DNA from: Thermoleophilia bacterium
Lineage (GTDB): Bacteria; Actinomycetota; Thermoleophilia; Gaiellales; Gaiellaceae
Assembly (NCBI GenBank): GCA_023382435.1
Contig: JAHDVS010000026.1
Coordinates: 1 to 37,745 of the forward strand
Length of the DNA stretch: 37,745 nt
Direction: 5' to 3'
Under the pieces are notes generated by a model. It ran no database searches. It was given only the letters and a program-made list of their open reading frames with translations, and was not told the origin of the DNA. The translations under genes and the position numbers were made by a program. Positions 15,587 to 25,989 of this stretch are shown piece after piece (positions within the stretch are counted from its first letter, which is position 1; every line of letters begins with the position of its first letter).

Positions 15587-16359
15587 CCTACGACGGCTTC
15601 CGTGTCGAGCGCGACGAGGCGCGCGACGTCACGACGATCACGCTCGACGTCCCCGAGAAGCTGAATCGCGTCTCGATGCCGGCGCGCGAGCAGCTCGCCG
15701 CCCTGTTCGACGAGCTGGGCGCCGACCCGTCGGTGCGCGCGATCGTCCTGACCGGCGCCGGCGAGCGGGCGTTCACCGCCGGCGGCGACATCCCCGGTTT
15801 CATGGAGCGCGACCCGGAGCAGCTCTCCCGCCTCGCCTGGAACGTGGCTGCGGCCGAGCGCTGCCCGAAGCCGGTGGTGGCGAAGCTGCGCGGCTACTGC
15901 CTGGGGGTCGGGCTCGAGCTCGCGCTCGCCTGCGACTTCCGGGTCGCCGCCGACGACGTCCGGCTCGGCCTCCCCGAGGTCGGGCTCGGCATGATCCCGG
16001 GCTCCGGCGGCTCGCAGCGCCTCGCCCGCCTGATCGGCCTCGGCCGGGCGAAGGACGTGGTCATGCGCCGCAGGCAGATCCCGGCCGCCGACGCGCTCGC
16101 GTGGGGCCTCGTCTCCGAGGTCGTGCCACCCGGCGAGCTGGACGCGGCGACCGACCGGGTCGTCGACGAGCTGCTCGCGGTCTCGCCGCTCGCGCTTGCG
16201 ATGGCGAAGCGCGTCCTCAACCACGCCTACGACGTCCCCCTGCACGTCGGGCTCGAGCTCGAGGGGCTCGCCTACGGCCTGCTCCGGTCGACCCACGACT
16301 TCCGGGAGGGGGTCGAAGGGTTCGTCGAGGGTCGCCCGCCCCGCTTCGAGGGGCGCTGA
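15583..16359 (+). CDS. Enoyl-CoA hydratase/isomerase family protein
   Basis: A 258-aa crotonase-fold protein starting at TTG 15583, which overlaps the ligase stop (TTGA) and has a purine-rich SD (AAGGAGA) upstream. The first oxyanion-hole segment is AFTAGGDIPGF and the second is GYCLGVGLELALACDFRVA. One catalytic glutamate lies in GLPEVGLGMIPGSGGSQRL, while the second position typical of mitochondrial-type hydratases is Gly/Ser-rich, so isomerase or hydrolase activity is also possible. The C-terminal trimerisation helices are complete. It closes the five-gene operon and ends 6 nt from the convergent 417-aa gene. The linked enzymes suggest it hydrates or rearranges an unsaturated CoA intermediate. 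Confidence 0.9.
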   Translation: MTYDGFRVERDEARDVTTITLDVPEKLNRVSMPAREQLAALFDELGADPSVRAIVLTGAGERAFTAGGDIPGFMERDPEQLSRLAWNVAAAERCPKPVVAKLRGYCLGVGLELALACDFRVAADDVRLGLPEVGLGMIPGSGGSQRLARLIGLGRAKDVVMRRRQIPAADALAWGLVSEVVPPGELDAATDRVVDELLAVSPLALAMAKRVLNHAYDVPLHVGLELEGLAYGLLRSTHDFREGVEGFVEGRPPRFEGR

Positions 16360-16365
16360 AGCCCG

Positions 16366-17619
16366 CTACCCGGTCTCGGTCGTAACCGTCTCCTCGAGCA
16401 GGCCGACCCCGGTCAGGCCGACCTTACTGACCCGCCCCGCACCGCTCGTCACCTCGATCGCCGCCTCTCGCTCGCCACCGTCGGCCGGCGCGAACACGAC
16501 TCCGATCGTGCACGCCGCGGCCGGCGCGATCCGGTCCCCGGGGGCGCAGTCGCCGCCCTCGAGGCGGTAGTCGTCGGCGTCGCTGCCGGAGAGCGCGATC
16601 CCGGCGACCGTGAGCGCGATCGTGCCCGCGTTGCGCAGAGTGACCGTTGCCGCGTCGCTCTCGCCGCCGACGCCGACCTCGCCGAAATCGACGGCATCCG
16701 GCTCGAGCACCACCTCCGCCCGACCGGCTCCCTCCCCGGCAAGCGCGACCTGTGCAGGGGCGCTGACACCGTCATGCTCGATCACGAGCACGGCCGAGCG
16801 CTTGCCGGGCTCGCGTGGAGCGAACGAGATCACGATCGTGCAGGTGGCCCCCGCCTTGACCGTTGCGTCGATCGAGCAGTCGGTCTTCTTCGCGATCCGG
16901 AAATCCCCCGCGTGCTTCCCCTCGATCCTGAGCTCCGAGATCGCCAGCGGCGCGTTGCCCCCGTTGGTGAGCGTGACCTGGCGGGTGCGCCTGCCCTTGT
17001 CGAGGCCGACGGAGCCGAAGTCGAGGCGGGTCGTCTCGAGGACGACGGCGGCCTCGCCGACACCGCTGCCCCGTAGCGCGACCGGCGGGGGCCCCTCGCC
17101 GCCGGCGACCCGGATCACGATCGTGGCCACACGGTCGCCGCGCGCGGTCGGCTTGAAGCTGAGCCCGAGCACGCACGAGCCCCCGTCCTCGACCGGTCGC
17201 TGGGTCGAGCAGGTCGTGCCGTCCGTGAGCTTGAAGTCCGTCGCGTCCTGCCCGTCGATCACCAGCGAGACGATCGTCACGGGCGCGCCGCTGCCGTTCG
17301 TAAGCGTGATCTCCCGGGCCGCGCTGCGCTTGCCGAGATCCTGGTCGCCGAAGTCGATCGCGGCTGCCGAGAGCGCGATCCCGCTCTCCCCGTCATCGTC
17401 GCGCAGGACGAGCAGCCAGACAGCCGCCGCGGCCGCGGCGAGCAGGACGAGCGCGAAGAACGCCACCATCCAGCCGTTGACCGAGCGACGCGGCGGCTCC
17501 GGCGGCGCCATCGAGGCGGCCGGGCGCGGCGGGTGGACGACCGGGGGCGGCGGACGCGGGATCCGGCGCGTCGCTTCGTCGGGGCGGTCGGGCTCCGGGG
17601 GGATCTGATCGTCGGCCAC
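16366..17619 (-). CDS. Membrane-anchored protein with three choice-of-anchor D (ASH-like) repeats
   Basis: A 417-aa protein. A proline-rich cytosolic tail (residues 1-48) is followed by one transmembrane helix (about 49-72). Three Ig-like repeats of about 105 residues come next; they start IALSAAAIDFGDQDLG, VVLETTRLDFGSVGLD and VVLEPDAVDFGEVGVG, and each contains LTNxGxAPxxI and a C-x(n)-C pair. These match choice-of-anchor D domains seen in exported bacterial proteins. Topology should be N-in with the repeats outside. The function is unknown; surface adhesion or envelope scaffolding is the usual guess. Start GTG 17619 has a -10-like TATCCT (17631-17636) 11 nt upstream, so the leader is very short. 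The next minus-strand gene upstream, at 17668, is unrelated. Confidence 0.8.
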   Translation of the reverse strand: MADDQIPPEPDRPDEATRRIPRPPPPVVHPPRPAASMAPPEPPRRSVNGWMVAFFALVLLAAAAAAVWLLVLRDDDGESGIALSAAAIDFGDQDLGKRSAAREITLTNGSGAPVTIVSLVIDGQDATDFKLTDGTTCSTQRPVEDGGSCVLGLSFKPTARGDRVATIVIRVAGGEGPPPVALRGSGVGEAAVVLETTRLDFGSVGLDKGRRTRQVTLTNGGNAPLAISELRIEGKHAGDFRIAKKTDCSIDATVKAGATCTIVISFAPREPGKRSAVLVIEHDGVSAPAQVALAGEGAGRAEVVLEPDAVDFGEVGVGGESDAATVTLRNAGTIALTVAGIALSGSDADDYRLEGGDCAPGDRIAPAAACTIGVVFAPADGGEREAAIEVTSGAGRVSKVGLTGVGLLEETVTTETG

Positions 17620-17667
17620 GGCTTCCGGCCAGGATAGCCATCGCGCGTGCTGCCCGGCCGCGCCGCG

Positions 17668-18555
17668 TCAGGCGGTCAGGTAGGGCCCGAGGAGTGTCTC
17701 CCAGGCACCCATGACCTGCGCGTACTCGTCCTGGCAGCGCACCAGGCGGTCCTCGCCGAGGCCCGCCTGCGCGGCCTCGTCGGCAAACAGCGCCGGATCG
17801 GAGCCGTAGACCCAGCAGATGATGTTGTAGAACCGCTGCTCGTTCAGGGAGTGCTCGTCCCAGAAGTCCGCCGCCGCGAACTCCTCGCGGTTGGCGGCGA
17901 CGAGGCCGAAGAAGAGCGCGCCCGAGAGCGCCACCTGGCCGGCCAGCTCCGTGCCCGCCTCCGCGAGGATCGCCGTCGCGAGCTGGTCGACGGCGTCCTC
18001 CTCCTTCCCGGTGACCGGCAGGTCAAGCTGGTCGACGAGCGCGTGGCCAAGCTCGTGCAGGAACACGAAGATCGTGGACGCGACCACGAGCGCCTCGACC
18101 TCCTCGGGCGTCCCGACGAGCTCCGACCCCGTCACGAGCTGGTCGGCGAACGCGAGCCACTCCGGCGGAACCACGATCGCGCTCGCGGCGGGCAGGTAGA
18201 AGGGGCTCGGGCTGCCCGTCTCCTCGACCGACACGATCACGTCGCGGGGTAGCGCGATCGACGAGTTGATGCCGTCCGCGAGCTGCTGGAGCAGGCCGCT
18301 CGAGGCGAGGTAGTCCGCGTAGAACTGGAGCTCGGGTGTGGTGACCGGCACGTACTGGACGACGAGGTCGCCGGCGTCGGCGACATGCTCGGACGGGCCG
18401 GGCGCCACCGTCTCGGTCTGCGCGACCGTCTCGGTCTGGACGACGGTCACTGTCGCGGGCGCATGCGTCTCCGCCTCCCCGGAGCCGCCGCCACAGCCTG
18501 CGGCGACCAGGGTGATGGAAGCCGCGACCGCGGCGAGCCTAAGCGGAGAGCGCAT
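17668..18555 (-). CDS. Lipoprotein with a DUF4344 putative metallopeptidase domain
   Basis: A 295-aa protein. The signal peptide ends in lipobox VAAG-C21. A low-complexity TVVQTETVAQTETVA linker follows. The remaining 230 residues form a DUF4344-like domain with HELGHALVDQ, a zincin HExxH-type motif (HELGH), and a more distal AEAGTELAGQ that could supply the third ligand. NEQRFYNIICWVYGSDP and a terminal CQDEYAQVM region are also typical of the family. It is predicted to be a membrane-tethered extracytoplasmic protein; protease activity is inferred from the motif only. TAGGAT (18561-18566) lies 5 nt before ATG 18555, another leaderless-type start. Confidence 0.8.
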   Translation of the reverse strand: MRSPLRLAAVAASITLVAAGCGGGSGEAETHAPATVTVVQTETVAQTETVAPGPSEHVADAGDLVVQYVPVTTPELQFYADYLASSGLLQQLADGINSSIALPRDVIVSVEETGSPSPFYLPAASAIVVPPEWLAFADQLVTGSELVGTPEEVEALVVASTIFVFLHELGHALVDQLDLPVTGKEEDAVDQLATAILAEAGTELAGQVALSGALFFGLVAANREEFAAADFWDEHSLNEQRFYNIICWVYGSDPALFADEAAQAGLGEDRLVRCQDEYAQVMGAWETLLGPYLTA

Positions 18556-18582
18556 GCATGATCCTAGCCCGCCCGGACGTCT

Positions 18583-18972
18583 TCAGGGAACCAGCGCGAC
18601 CGCGTCGATCTCGAGCTTCGCGCCCGGGATCGCAAGACGGCTGATCTCGATCAGCGTGCTCGCGGGCCGGGTGACGCCGAAGAACTCCTGGCGCACCGGG
18701 TTGATGAGCGTCCGGTCGTTCACGTCGGTGAGGTAGACGGTGACCTTGACGACGTGCGCGAAGCCCGTCCCGGCCCGCTCGAGCACGAGCCGGATGTTCT
18801 CGAACACCCGCCGCGCCTGGGCGGCGACGTCGTCGCCGCCGACGACGTTCCCGGCGGCGTCGGTCGGGACGACACCGGAGACGAAGAGGAGGTCGCCGGC
18901 GCGAACGGCGTCCGTGTAGTGGCTGATCGGCTCGCCGAGCTCCGGAACCCCGATCTCCTCGCGGTCTGTCAT
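18583..18972 (-). CDS. RidA/YjgF/YER057c/UK114 family protein
   Basis: A 129-aa protein of typical RidA length. It shows LLFVSGVVPTDAAGNVVG, QARRVFENIRLVLERAG, VVKVTVYLTDVNDR and RPASTLIEISRLAIPGAKLEIDAVA, with the conserved Arg (RPAST) and the terminal Glu that form the trimer-interface active site. RidA proteins deaminate reactive enamine/imine intermediates made by PLP enzymes such as threonine dehydratase. A PLP-dependent threonine aldolase is encoded nearby, but it does not itself release 2-aminoacrylate, so the link is weak. GGGAGG precedes ATG 18972 at a usable spacing. Confidence 0.92.
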   Translation of the reverse strand: MTDREEIGVPELGEPISHYTDAVRAGDLLFVSGVVPTDAAGNVVGGDDVAAQARRVFENIRLVLERAGTGFAHVVKVTVYLTDVNDRTLINPVRQEFFGVTRPASTLIEISRLAIPGAKLEIDAVALVP

Positions 18973-19029
18973 GCCTGCCTCCCTGGTCGTGTTCAGTTCG
19001 CCGGGCCCAACCCTACCCCGGCCCGCGCC

Positions 19030-20913
<1,884 letters not shown>

Positions 20914-20959
20914 GCGGCAAGGCTAGCGGCCGCCGCGGGCCGCCTCGCGAAGCTGCGGC

Positions 20960-21082
20960 TCAGACCGGGCGCAGGCGGCGGCGGTGGCTGCGCCCGAGCG
21001 CCCCGGCGAACTCGAGCTCGCCCTTCGCCCAGGCGCGTAGCATCGCCCGCCGGCGCCAGCGTCTCACGACGTAGATGACCAT
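20960..21082 (-). CDS. Possible 40-aa basic mini-protein
   Basis: A short frame from ATG 21082 encodes MVIYVVRRWRRRAMLRAWAKG and then ELEFAGALGRSHRRRLRPV. It fills much of the 205-nt gap between the ABC-F and aldolase genes. It has no SD or -10 at the expected spot and no recognised family. Arg-rich short frames arise easily at this GC content, so treat it as tentative. Confidence 0.2.
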   Translation of the reverse strand: MVIYVVRRWRRRAMLRAWAKGELEFAGALGRSHRRRLRPV

Positions 21083-21118
21083 GCCGGGAGCTTCGCCGGC
21101 CGCAGCTCGAGTCCTCCC

Positions 21119-22153
21119 CTACGCGGCGAGCGCTGCGGCGAGGGCCGCGGCGAGCCCGTCCACGTCGTCCTCGGTCGTGTCCCAGGAGGTCATCAGCCGG
21201 GCCAGGCCCGCCGGCTCGTCGAGCACGTAGAACGGGTAGGGGCCGCCCGCGAGGGGGAGCGCCCGGGCAGGCAGCCGCGCGAAGATCGCGTTGGCCTCGA
21301 CGGGGTGAACGAGCTCGACGCCGGGCAGGCCGCGGATCGCGGCGGCGAGGCGAGCCGCGAGCGCGTTCGCATGCTCGGCATTGCGCCGCCAGAGTTCGCC
21401 CTGGAGCAGCGCCTCGAGCTGGACGGCCACGAAACGCTGCTTCGAGGCGAGCTGGAGGCCCTGCTTGCGCGCGTACTCGAACCCGTCTGCGAGTGCGGGC
21501 TCGAAGAAGACGACCGCCTCGGCGGCGAGCGCCCCGTTCTTGGTGCCGCCGAAGCAGAGGACGTCGACGCCGGCGTCGCGGCTCGCCTCGCGCAACGAGG
21601 CGCCGAGCGCGGCGGCGGCGTTGGCGATCCGGGCACCGTCCATGTGCACCCGCAGACCGAGCTCGTGCGCCCGGTCGGCGAGCACCCGCGTCTCCTCGAG
21701 CGTGTAGACGGTGCCGAGCTCGGTCGTCTGCGAGATCGAGATCACGCGCGGCTGCACTCGGTGCTGGACGCCGAACCCCCGGGCCCTGCTCTCGACGAGC
21801 GCGGGCGTGAGCTTGCCGTCGGGAGCGGGCACGGGCAAGAGCTTCGAGCCGAGGAAGCGCTCCGGGGCGCCGCACTCGTCGACGTTGACGTGCGCCTCCG
21901 CGGGGCAGATCGCCGCCTCGTGGGGCCGGAGCAGCGAGCCGAGCGCGAGCACGTTTGCCCCGGTGCCCGTGAGCACGAAGAACGTCCGCGTGTCCGGGCC
22001 GAAGACCTCGCGAAAGCGCTCCTCCGCGCGAGCCGTGTACGGGTCGCCCTCGCCGTAGGCGGGCGCGTGACCGTCGTTGACGGCGGCGAGCGCGGCCAGG
22101 ACCTCCGGGTGCCCCCCGGCCCAGTTGTCGCTCGCGAATGCGCGTCCGGCCAT
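21119..22153 (-). CDS. Low-specificity L-threonine aldolase
   Basis: A 344-aa PLP fold-type I enzyme. It has SDNWAGGHPEVLAAL at the N-terminus, FFVLTGTGANVLAL, HMDGARIANAAAALG with the PLP-ring Asp, and CFGGTKNGALAAEAVVFF with the PLP lysine. These match bacterial threonine aldolases, which cleave threonine or allo-threonine to glycine and acetaldehyde. Many family members start with SDNxxGxxP, as here. ATG 22153 diverges from rpiA, with only 21 nt between the start codons. The protein is of normal length and shows no truncation. Confidence 0.9.
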   Translation of the reverse strand: MAGRAFASDNWAGGHPEVLAALAAVNDGHAPAYGEGDPYTARAEERFREVFGPDTRTFFVLTGTGANVLALGSLLRPHEAAICPAEAHVNVDECGAPERFLGSKLLPVPAPDGKLTPALVESRARGFGVQHRVQPRVISISQTTELGTVYTLEETRVLADRAHELGLRVHMDGARIANAAAALGASLREASRDAGVDVLCFGGTKNGALAAEAVVFFEPALADGFEYARKQGLQLASKQRFVAVQLEALLQGELWRRNAEHANALAARLAAAIRGLPGVELVHPVEANAIFARLPARALPLAGGPYPFYVLDEPAGLARLMTSWDTTEDDVDGLAAALAAALAA

Positions 22154-22162
22154 ACGACAAGC

Positions 22163-22168
22163 GACAAT
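22163..22168 (+). promoter_or_regulatory. -10 element for leaderless rpiA
   Basis: GACAAT is followed by 6 nt and GTG 22175. With only 21 nt between the divergent aldolase and rpiA starts, there is no room for an SD leader. Confidence 0.45.
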
Positions 22169-22174
22169 AGCGGC

Positions 22175-22819
22175 GTGGACGCCGAGCGTGAGAAGCGGCT
22201 GGTCGCGGAGGCGGCCGCGGAGCTCGTCGAGGATGGGATGGCGGTCGGCCTCGGCACCGGCTCCACGGTCGCCCACCTGCTGCCTGCCCTGGCCGCGCGG
22301 AGGCTCGACCTCCGCTGCGTAGCGACCTCGCTCGCGACCGAGCACCAGGCGGCCGAGCTGGGCCTCGCCTGCGAGCCGTTCGCAACGCTCGACCGCCTCG
22401 ACCTCGCGATCGACGGCGCCGACCAGGTCGCGCCGGACGGCTGGATCGTCAAGGGCGGCGGCGGTGCGCACACGCGCGAGAAGGTGGTCGCCGCCGCGGC
22501 CGACCGCTTCGTCGTGGTCGCCGACTCCCGCAAGGCCGTACCCGCGCTGCGCCCGCCGGTTCCGCTCGAGCTGCTCGAGTTCGGCCTCGCCGCCACGCTG
22601 CGGGCGCTCGGACAGGTCGAGCTGCGCGACGCTCCGCGCAGCCCCGACGGCGGCGTGATCGCGAACTACCTCGGCCCGATCGGCGACCCGGCGGGCCTGG
22701 CCGCGTGGCTCGCGGCCACCCCGGGCGTCGTCGAGCACGGCCTCTTCCCCCCCGCGCTCGTCTCCGACGTCCTGATCGCCCGGGGCGACCGCGTCGACCG
22801 GATCAGCCTGCGCCGCTGA
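22175..22819 (+). CDS. rpiA: Ribose-5-phosphate isomerase A
   Basis: A 214-aa protein with the full RpiA motif set: GLGTGSTVAHLL (phosphate loop), ATSLATEHQAAELG, LDLAIDGADQV with the active-site aspartates, KGGGGAHTREKVVAAAA with the catalytic Lys/Glu region, and GGVIANYLGPIGDP. It interconverts ribose 5-phosphate and ribulose 5-phosphate in the non-oxidative pentose phosphate pathway. Genes for 6-phosphogluconolactonase and glucose-6-phosphate isomerase lie 0.8-3 kb downstream on the other strand, forming a loose sugar-phosphate neighbourhood. GTG 22175 is chosen because it is the first start after the promoter-like GACAAT and precedes the conserved N-terminal helix. Confidence 0.95.
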   Translation: MDAEREKRLVAEAAAELVEDGMAVGLGTGSTVAHLLPALAARRLDLRCVATSLATEHQAAELGLACEPFATLDRLDLAIDGADQVAPDGWIVKGGGGAHTREKVVAAAADRFVVVADSRKAVPALRPPVPLELLEFGLAATLRALGQVELRDAPRSPDGGVIANYLGPIGDPAGLAAWLAATPGVVEHGLFPPALVSDVLIARGDRVDRISLRR

Positions 22820-22833
22820 GCCGCGGCCGGCTC
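22818..22833. terminator. Possible bidirectional hairpin between convergent rpiA and VOC genes
   Basis: GAGCCG CGGC CGGCTC forms a 6-bp GC-rich stem with a 4-nt loop, spanning the two stop codons. There is no U tract on either side, so termination is only a possibility. Confidence 0.35.
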
Positions 22834-23575
22834 ACGGCCCGGAAGGCGCGAACAGCCCGACGACCGCCCCGACCGGATCGGCGACCACGGCGATACGCCC
22901 GACGCCCATGACGTCGAACGGCGCGGCGAGCACGGTCGCACCCAGGCGCTCCGCGACCGCGACCGCCCCGTCCACGTCAGGGGTACCCAGGTAGGTCATC
23001 CAGGCAGCCTCGACGCCGGCGCCCTCGGGCGTCCGCATCAGGCCCGCCCGGTCGGTCTCGCCGTCGCCGAAGAGCGTGTACGCGCCGGGGTCGTCCCCGT
23101 CCCAGGCGCGGGCGCTCCAGCCGATCACCTCGCCGTAGAACGCCGTCGCGCCCTCCACGTCGGTTGTCATCAGCTCGTCCCAGACGAAGACGCCCTCGGG
23201 CTCAGGGCTCTCGCCGGCCGGCGTGTACAGCGAGAGTGCAGCCCCCTTCGGGTCGCCGACGACGATGAAGCGCCCCACCTCGGGCACGTCGAACGGGCCG
23301 GCGAGCACCGTGCCGCCATTCGCCTCGGCCCGCGCGGCGGCAACGTCGACGTCCTCGACGTGCACGTGTCCGAGCCAGTGCGGCGGCACCCCCGTCGCCG
23401 GGTCGAGCTTAGCGAAGCCGCCGTGTGGCGTCCCGCCGACGCTGATCATCCTGTAATCCATCTCCCCGGCCTTCCACACCTCGGTCTCCCAGCCGAGCAG
23501 CTCCCGGTAGAACGCTTCGGAAGCGTCGACGTCGGGCGTCGACAACTCGTGCCAGACGAACCTGCCTGTGCTCAT
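22832..23575 (-). CDS. Two-domain VOC (glyoxalase/bleomycin-resistance fold) protein
   Basis: A 247-aa protein made of two tandem VOC modules, residues about 5-120 and 128-245. They start FVWHELSTPDVDASEAFYRELLGW and FVWDELMTTDVEGATAFYGEVIGW. The modules show the beta-alpha-beta-beta-beta pattern, with PHWLGHVHVEDVDVA and GDPKGAALSLYTP in the first and PDVDGAVAVAERLG in the second. This is the 27-kDa antigen/CFP30B-like arrangement frequent in Actinobacteria. Potential metal residues are H in FVWHE and H in GHVHV of domain 1; domain 2 has Asp/Glu and Tyr instead, so metal use is uncertain. The substrate is unknown. GGAGGAGGG precedes ATG 23575. Confidence 0.88.
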   Translation of the reverse strand: MSTGRFVWHELSTPDVDASEAFYRELLGWETEVWKAGEMDYRMISVGGTPHGGFAKLDPATGVPPHWLGHVHVEDVDVAAARAEANGGTVLAGPFDVPEVGRFIVVGDPKGAALSLYTPAGESPEPEGVFVWDELMTTDVEGATAFYGEVIGWSARAWDGDDPGAYTLFGDGETDRAGLMRTPEGAGVEAAWMTYLGTPDVDGAVAVAERLGATVLAAPFDVMGVGRIAVVADPVGAVVGLFAPSGP

Positions 23576-23635
23576 CGAACCCTCCTCCGATCGTGGCTGC
23601 GGCGAACGGTACCCGCGGCCCCTTCCCGGCGCCCG

Positions 23636-24298
23636 TCAGATTCCCGCGGCGGCGCGGTCGGCGACGACGAGCGAGCGGCCCGCCTCGACGCGGCCGGCCG
23701 GGATCGACGGGTCGCCCGCGAGCAGGCGCGCGAGCGCGCCCGTCTTGGCGGCCCCGGTGACGAGCCAGAGCAGCAGATCCGCCCGGGCGAGAGCCGGGTA
23801 GGTGAGGGTCATCCGCCGGGTCCCCCGGTACGGCGCGGTGAGCGCGACGGCGCGGTCGGCCACGTCGAGCACGGGGTCCCCCGGGACAAGCGATGCGGTG
23901 TGCCCGTCCTCACCGAGGCCGAGGTGAACGAGGTCGAAACGGGCAGGCAGCGAGGCCGCGTAGCGCGCAGCGCCCGCGTCGAGGTCGGCCTCCTCGACCG
24001 GCATCGCCTCGAGGCGCACCGGGACGCTTTCGAGGCACCCGGCGAGCCGGGTCAGGTTGCGCTCCGCGCTGCCCGGGGGAGCGACCCGCTCGTCCACCTG
24101 GTAGAGCGCCACGCGCGCCCACGGCACGTCCTCGGCGCGGAGCCGGGCGAGCATCGCCCAGGGTGTTGCCCCGCCACTGACGGCGAGCGCGCAGCTCCCG
24201 CTGCGCTCGACGGCCGCCCGCGCCGTCGCCGCGACGAGCGTCGCGCCACGCTGAGCCACCGCCTCCGGCCCGGCCAGCACCTCGAGCTCGTGGCGCAT
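23636..24298 (-). CDS. pgl: 6-phosphogluconolactonase
   Basis: A 220-aa protein of the DevB/SOL family. It contains LAVSGGATPWAMLARL, VALYQVDERVAPPGSAERNLTRL, LVHLGLGEDGHTASLVPGDP and MTLTYPALARADLLLWLVTG, the standard active-site and phosphate-binding segments. It hydrolyses 6-phosphogluconolactone in the oxidative pentose phosphate pathway. ATG 24298 overlaps the pgi stop (ATGA) and is followed directly by the conserved core, so the longer upstream frame is not used. No zwf or gnd gene is visible nearby. Confidence 0.93.
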   Translation of the reverse strand: MRHELEVLAGPEAVAQRGATLVAATARAAVERSGSCALAVSGGATPWAMLARLRAEDVPWARVALYQVDERVAPPGSAERNLTRLAGCLESVPVRLEAMPVEEADLDAGAARYAASLPARFDLVHLGLGEDGHTASLVPGDPVLDVADRAVALTAPYRGTRRMTLTYPALARADLLLWLVTGAAKTGALARLLAGDPSIPAGRVEAGRSLVVADRAAAGI

Positions 24299-25932
24299 CA
24301 GCGCGGGCGCCGGCTCGCGCGGTAGCGGCGGACGAGCGCGTTCGTCGAGGAGTCGTGCAGCGCGGGCTCGTCCGGCGCGACGAGCTCGACAGCGATCCGG
24401 TCGGCGAGCTCCTTGCCCAGCTCGACGCCCCACTGGTCGAACGGATCGATCTCCCAGACGGCCGCCTGCGTGAAGACGCTGTGCTCGTAGAGGGCGACCA
24501 GCGCCCCCAGCGCGCGCGGCGTCAGCTCTTCCCCGATGATGAACGTCGAGGGCCGGTTGCCGGGGAGGACGCGGTGCGGGACGAGCCGCTCGGGCACGCC
24601 GGCGGCGCGTAACTCCTCCGCGGTGCGCCCGAACGCGAGCGCCTCGGCCTGGGCGAAGGCGTTCGCGAGCAGGAGGTCGTGATGCTCGGCGGGTGGATCG
24701 AGCGGCCGGGAGAAGGCGATCAGGTCGCAGGGCACGAGCCTCGTTCCCTGGTGGAGGAGCTGGAAGAAGCTGTGCTGGGCGTCCGTGCCCGGCTCCCCCC
24801 AGACGATCGCGGCGGTCTCGCTCGTGACTGCCGCACCGTCGAGTGTGACCGCTTTCCCGTTCGACTCCATCGCGAGCTGCTGGACGTACGCGGGGAAACG
24901 GTCGAGCGAGCTCGCGTACGGGATCACAGCCGCCGTCTGCGCCCCGAAAAAGCTCGCATACCAGACGGCGAGGAGACCGTGCAGCGCCGGGGCGTTACGC
25001 TCGAACGGGGCGGCGCGGAAGTGCTCGTCGACCTCGTGGCTCCCGGCAAGCAGCTCGCGGAAGCGCTCGGGCCCGATCGCCAGCATCGTCGCCAGGCCGA
25101 TCGCCGAGCCGAGCGAGTAGCGGCCCCCCACCCAGTCCCAGAACGGGAAGGTGGCGGCCGGCTCGATGCCGAAGCCGGCGGCCCCGGCGGAGTTCGCGGT
25201 CACGGCGACGAAGTGCCTGGCGAGCGCAGCCTCGTCGCGCAGGGCGTCGAGCGCCCAGGCCCGCGCCGTCCGAGCGTTCGCGAGCGTCTCCCGGGTCGTG
25301 AACGTCTTCGAGCAGATGACGAACAGCGTCTCCTCGGGATCGAGACCGCGGAGCGCGCCGGCAAGCGCGGCGGGATCGACGTTGGAGACGAAGCGGACGT
25401 CGAGGTCGTCGCGGGCGTGGTGGCGAAGGGCGCTGTAGGCCATCCGGGGGCCGAGGTCGGAGCCGCCGATCCCGACGTTGACGACCGCGGTGATCCTGCG
25501 GCCCGTATGACCACGCCGGTCCCCGGCACGCAGGCCGTCGGCGAATACCGACATCCGGTCGAGCACCTCGTGCACGTCGCGTACGACGTCGCGGCCCTGA
25601 ACGAGAAGCGAAGCGGCCCGGGGCAGGCGGAGAGCGGTGTGGAGCGCGGGTCGTCCCTCCGTGACGTTCACCGGCTCGCCGCGGAACATCGCCTCCGCCC
25701 GGCCACGCAGCCCCGACCCGTCCGCGAGACGGCAGAGCAGGCGAACGGTCTCGCCGTCGATCAGGTGCTTCGAGTAGTCGAGGTAGAGCCCGCACGCCTC
25801 GAGCGCGAGCCGCTCGCCCCGGCCGGGATCGCCCGCGAACAGCCCCCGCAGGTGGCATCCCGCGATCTCTTGCTGATGGCGCTCGAGCGCCTTCCAGGCC
25901 GGACGCTCGGGTTGGCGGAGCTCGTCGGTCAT
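24298..25932 (-). CDS. pgi: Glucose-6-phosphate isomerase
   Basis: A 544-aa protein, the normal PGI length. Signatures present are VNVGIGGSDLGPRM, ICSKTFTTRETL (phosphate loop), FPFWDWVGGRYSLGSAIGL (PGI signature 1), QQLAMESNGKAV with the catalytic glutamate, the Gln/His region HSFFQLLHQGTRLVPCDLI, and FDQWGVELGKELADRI (signature 2). It interconverts glucose 6-phosphate and fructose 6-phosphate. ATG 25932 gives MTDELRQPERPAWKAL; the in-frame extension into the znuA promoter region is not coding. It is the first gene of a pgi-pgl pair with a 1-nt overlap and is divergent from znuA. Confidence 0.95.
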   Translation of the reverse strand: MTDELRQPERPAWKALERHQQEIAGCHLRGLFAGDPGRGERLALEACGLYLDYSKHLIDGETVRLLCRLADGSGLRGRAEAMFRGEPVNVTEGRPALHTALRLPRAASLLVQGRDVVRDVHEVLDRMSVFADGLRAGDRRGHTGRRITAVVNVGIGGSDLGPRMAYSALRHHARDDLDVRFVSNVDPAALAGALRGLDPEETLFVICSKTFTTRETLANARTARAWALDALRDEAALARHFVAVTANSAGAAGFGIEPAATFPFWDWVGGRYSLGSAIGLATMLAIGPERFRELLAGSHEVDEHFRAAPFERNAPALHGLLAVWYASFFGAQTAAVIPYASSLDRFPAYVQQLAMESNGKAVTLDGAAVTSETAAIVWGEPGTDAQHSFFQLLHQGTRLVPCDLIAFSRPLDPPAEHHDLLLANAFAQAEALAFGRTAEELRAAGVPERLVPHRVLPGNRPSTFIIGEELTPRALGALVALYEHSVFTQAAVWEIDPFDQWGVELGKELADRIAVELVAPDEPALHDSSTNALVRRYRASRRPR

Positions 25933-25989
25933 CGTCTGGGCGAGAACGGTAGCGGCCGGCGCCTGCGGGGGCTGGCATCCGAGCCCCGC

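Noticed and set aside
17668..18555. Short TVVQTETVAQTETVA repeat as a sign of a phase-variable tract
   Set aside because: Only two imperfect copies in a lipoprotein linker; too few and too diverged at the DNA level to suggest slippage control.
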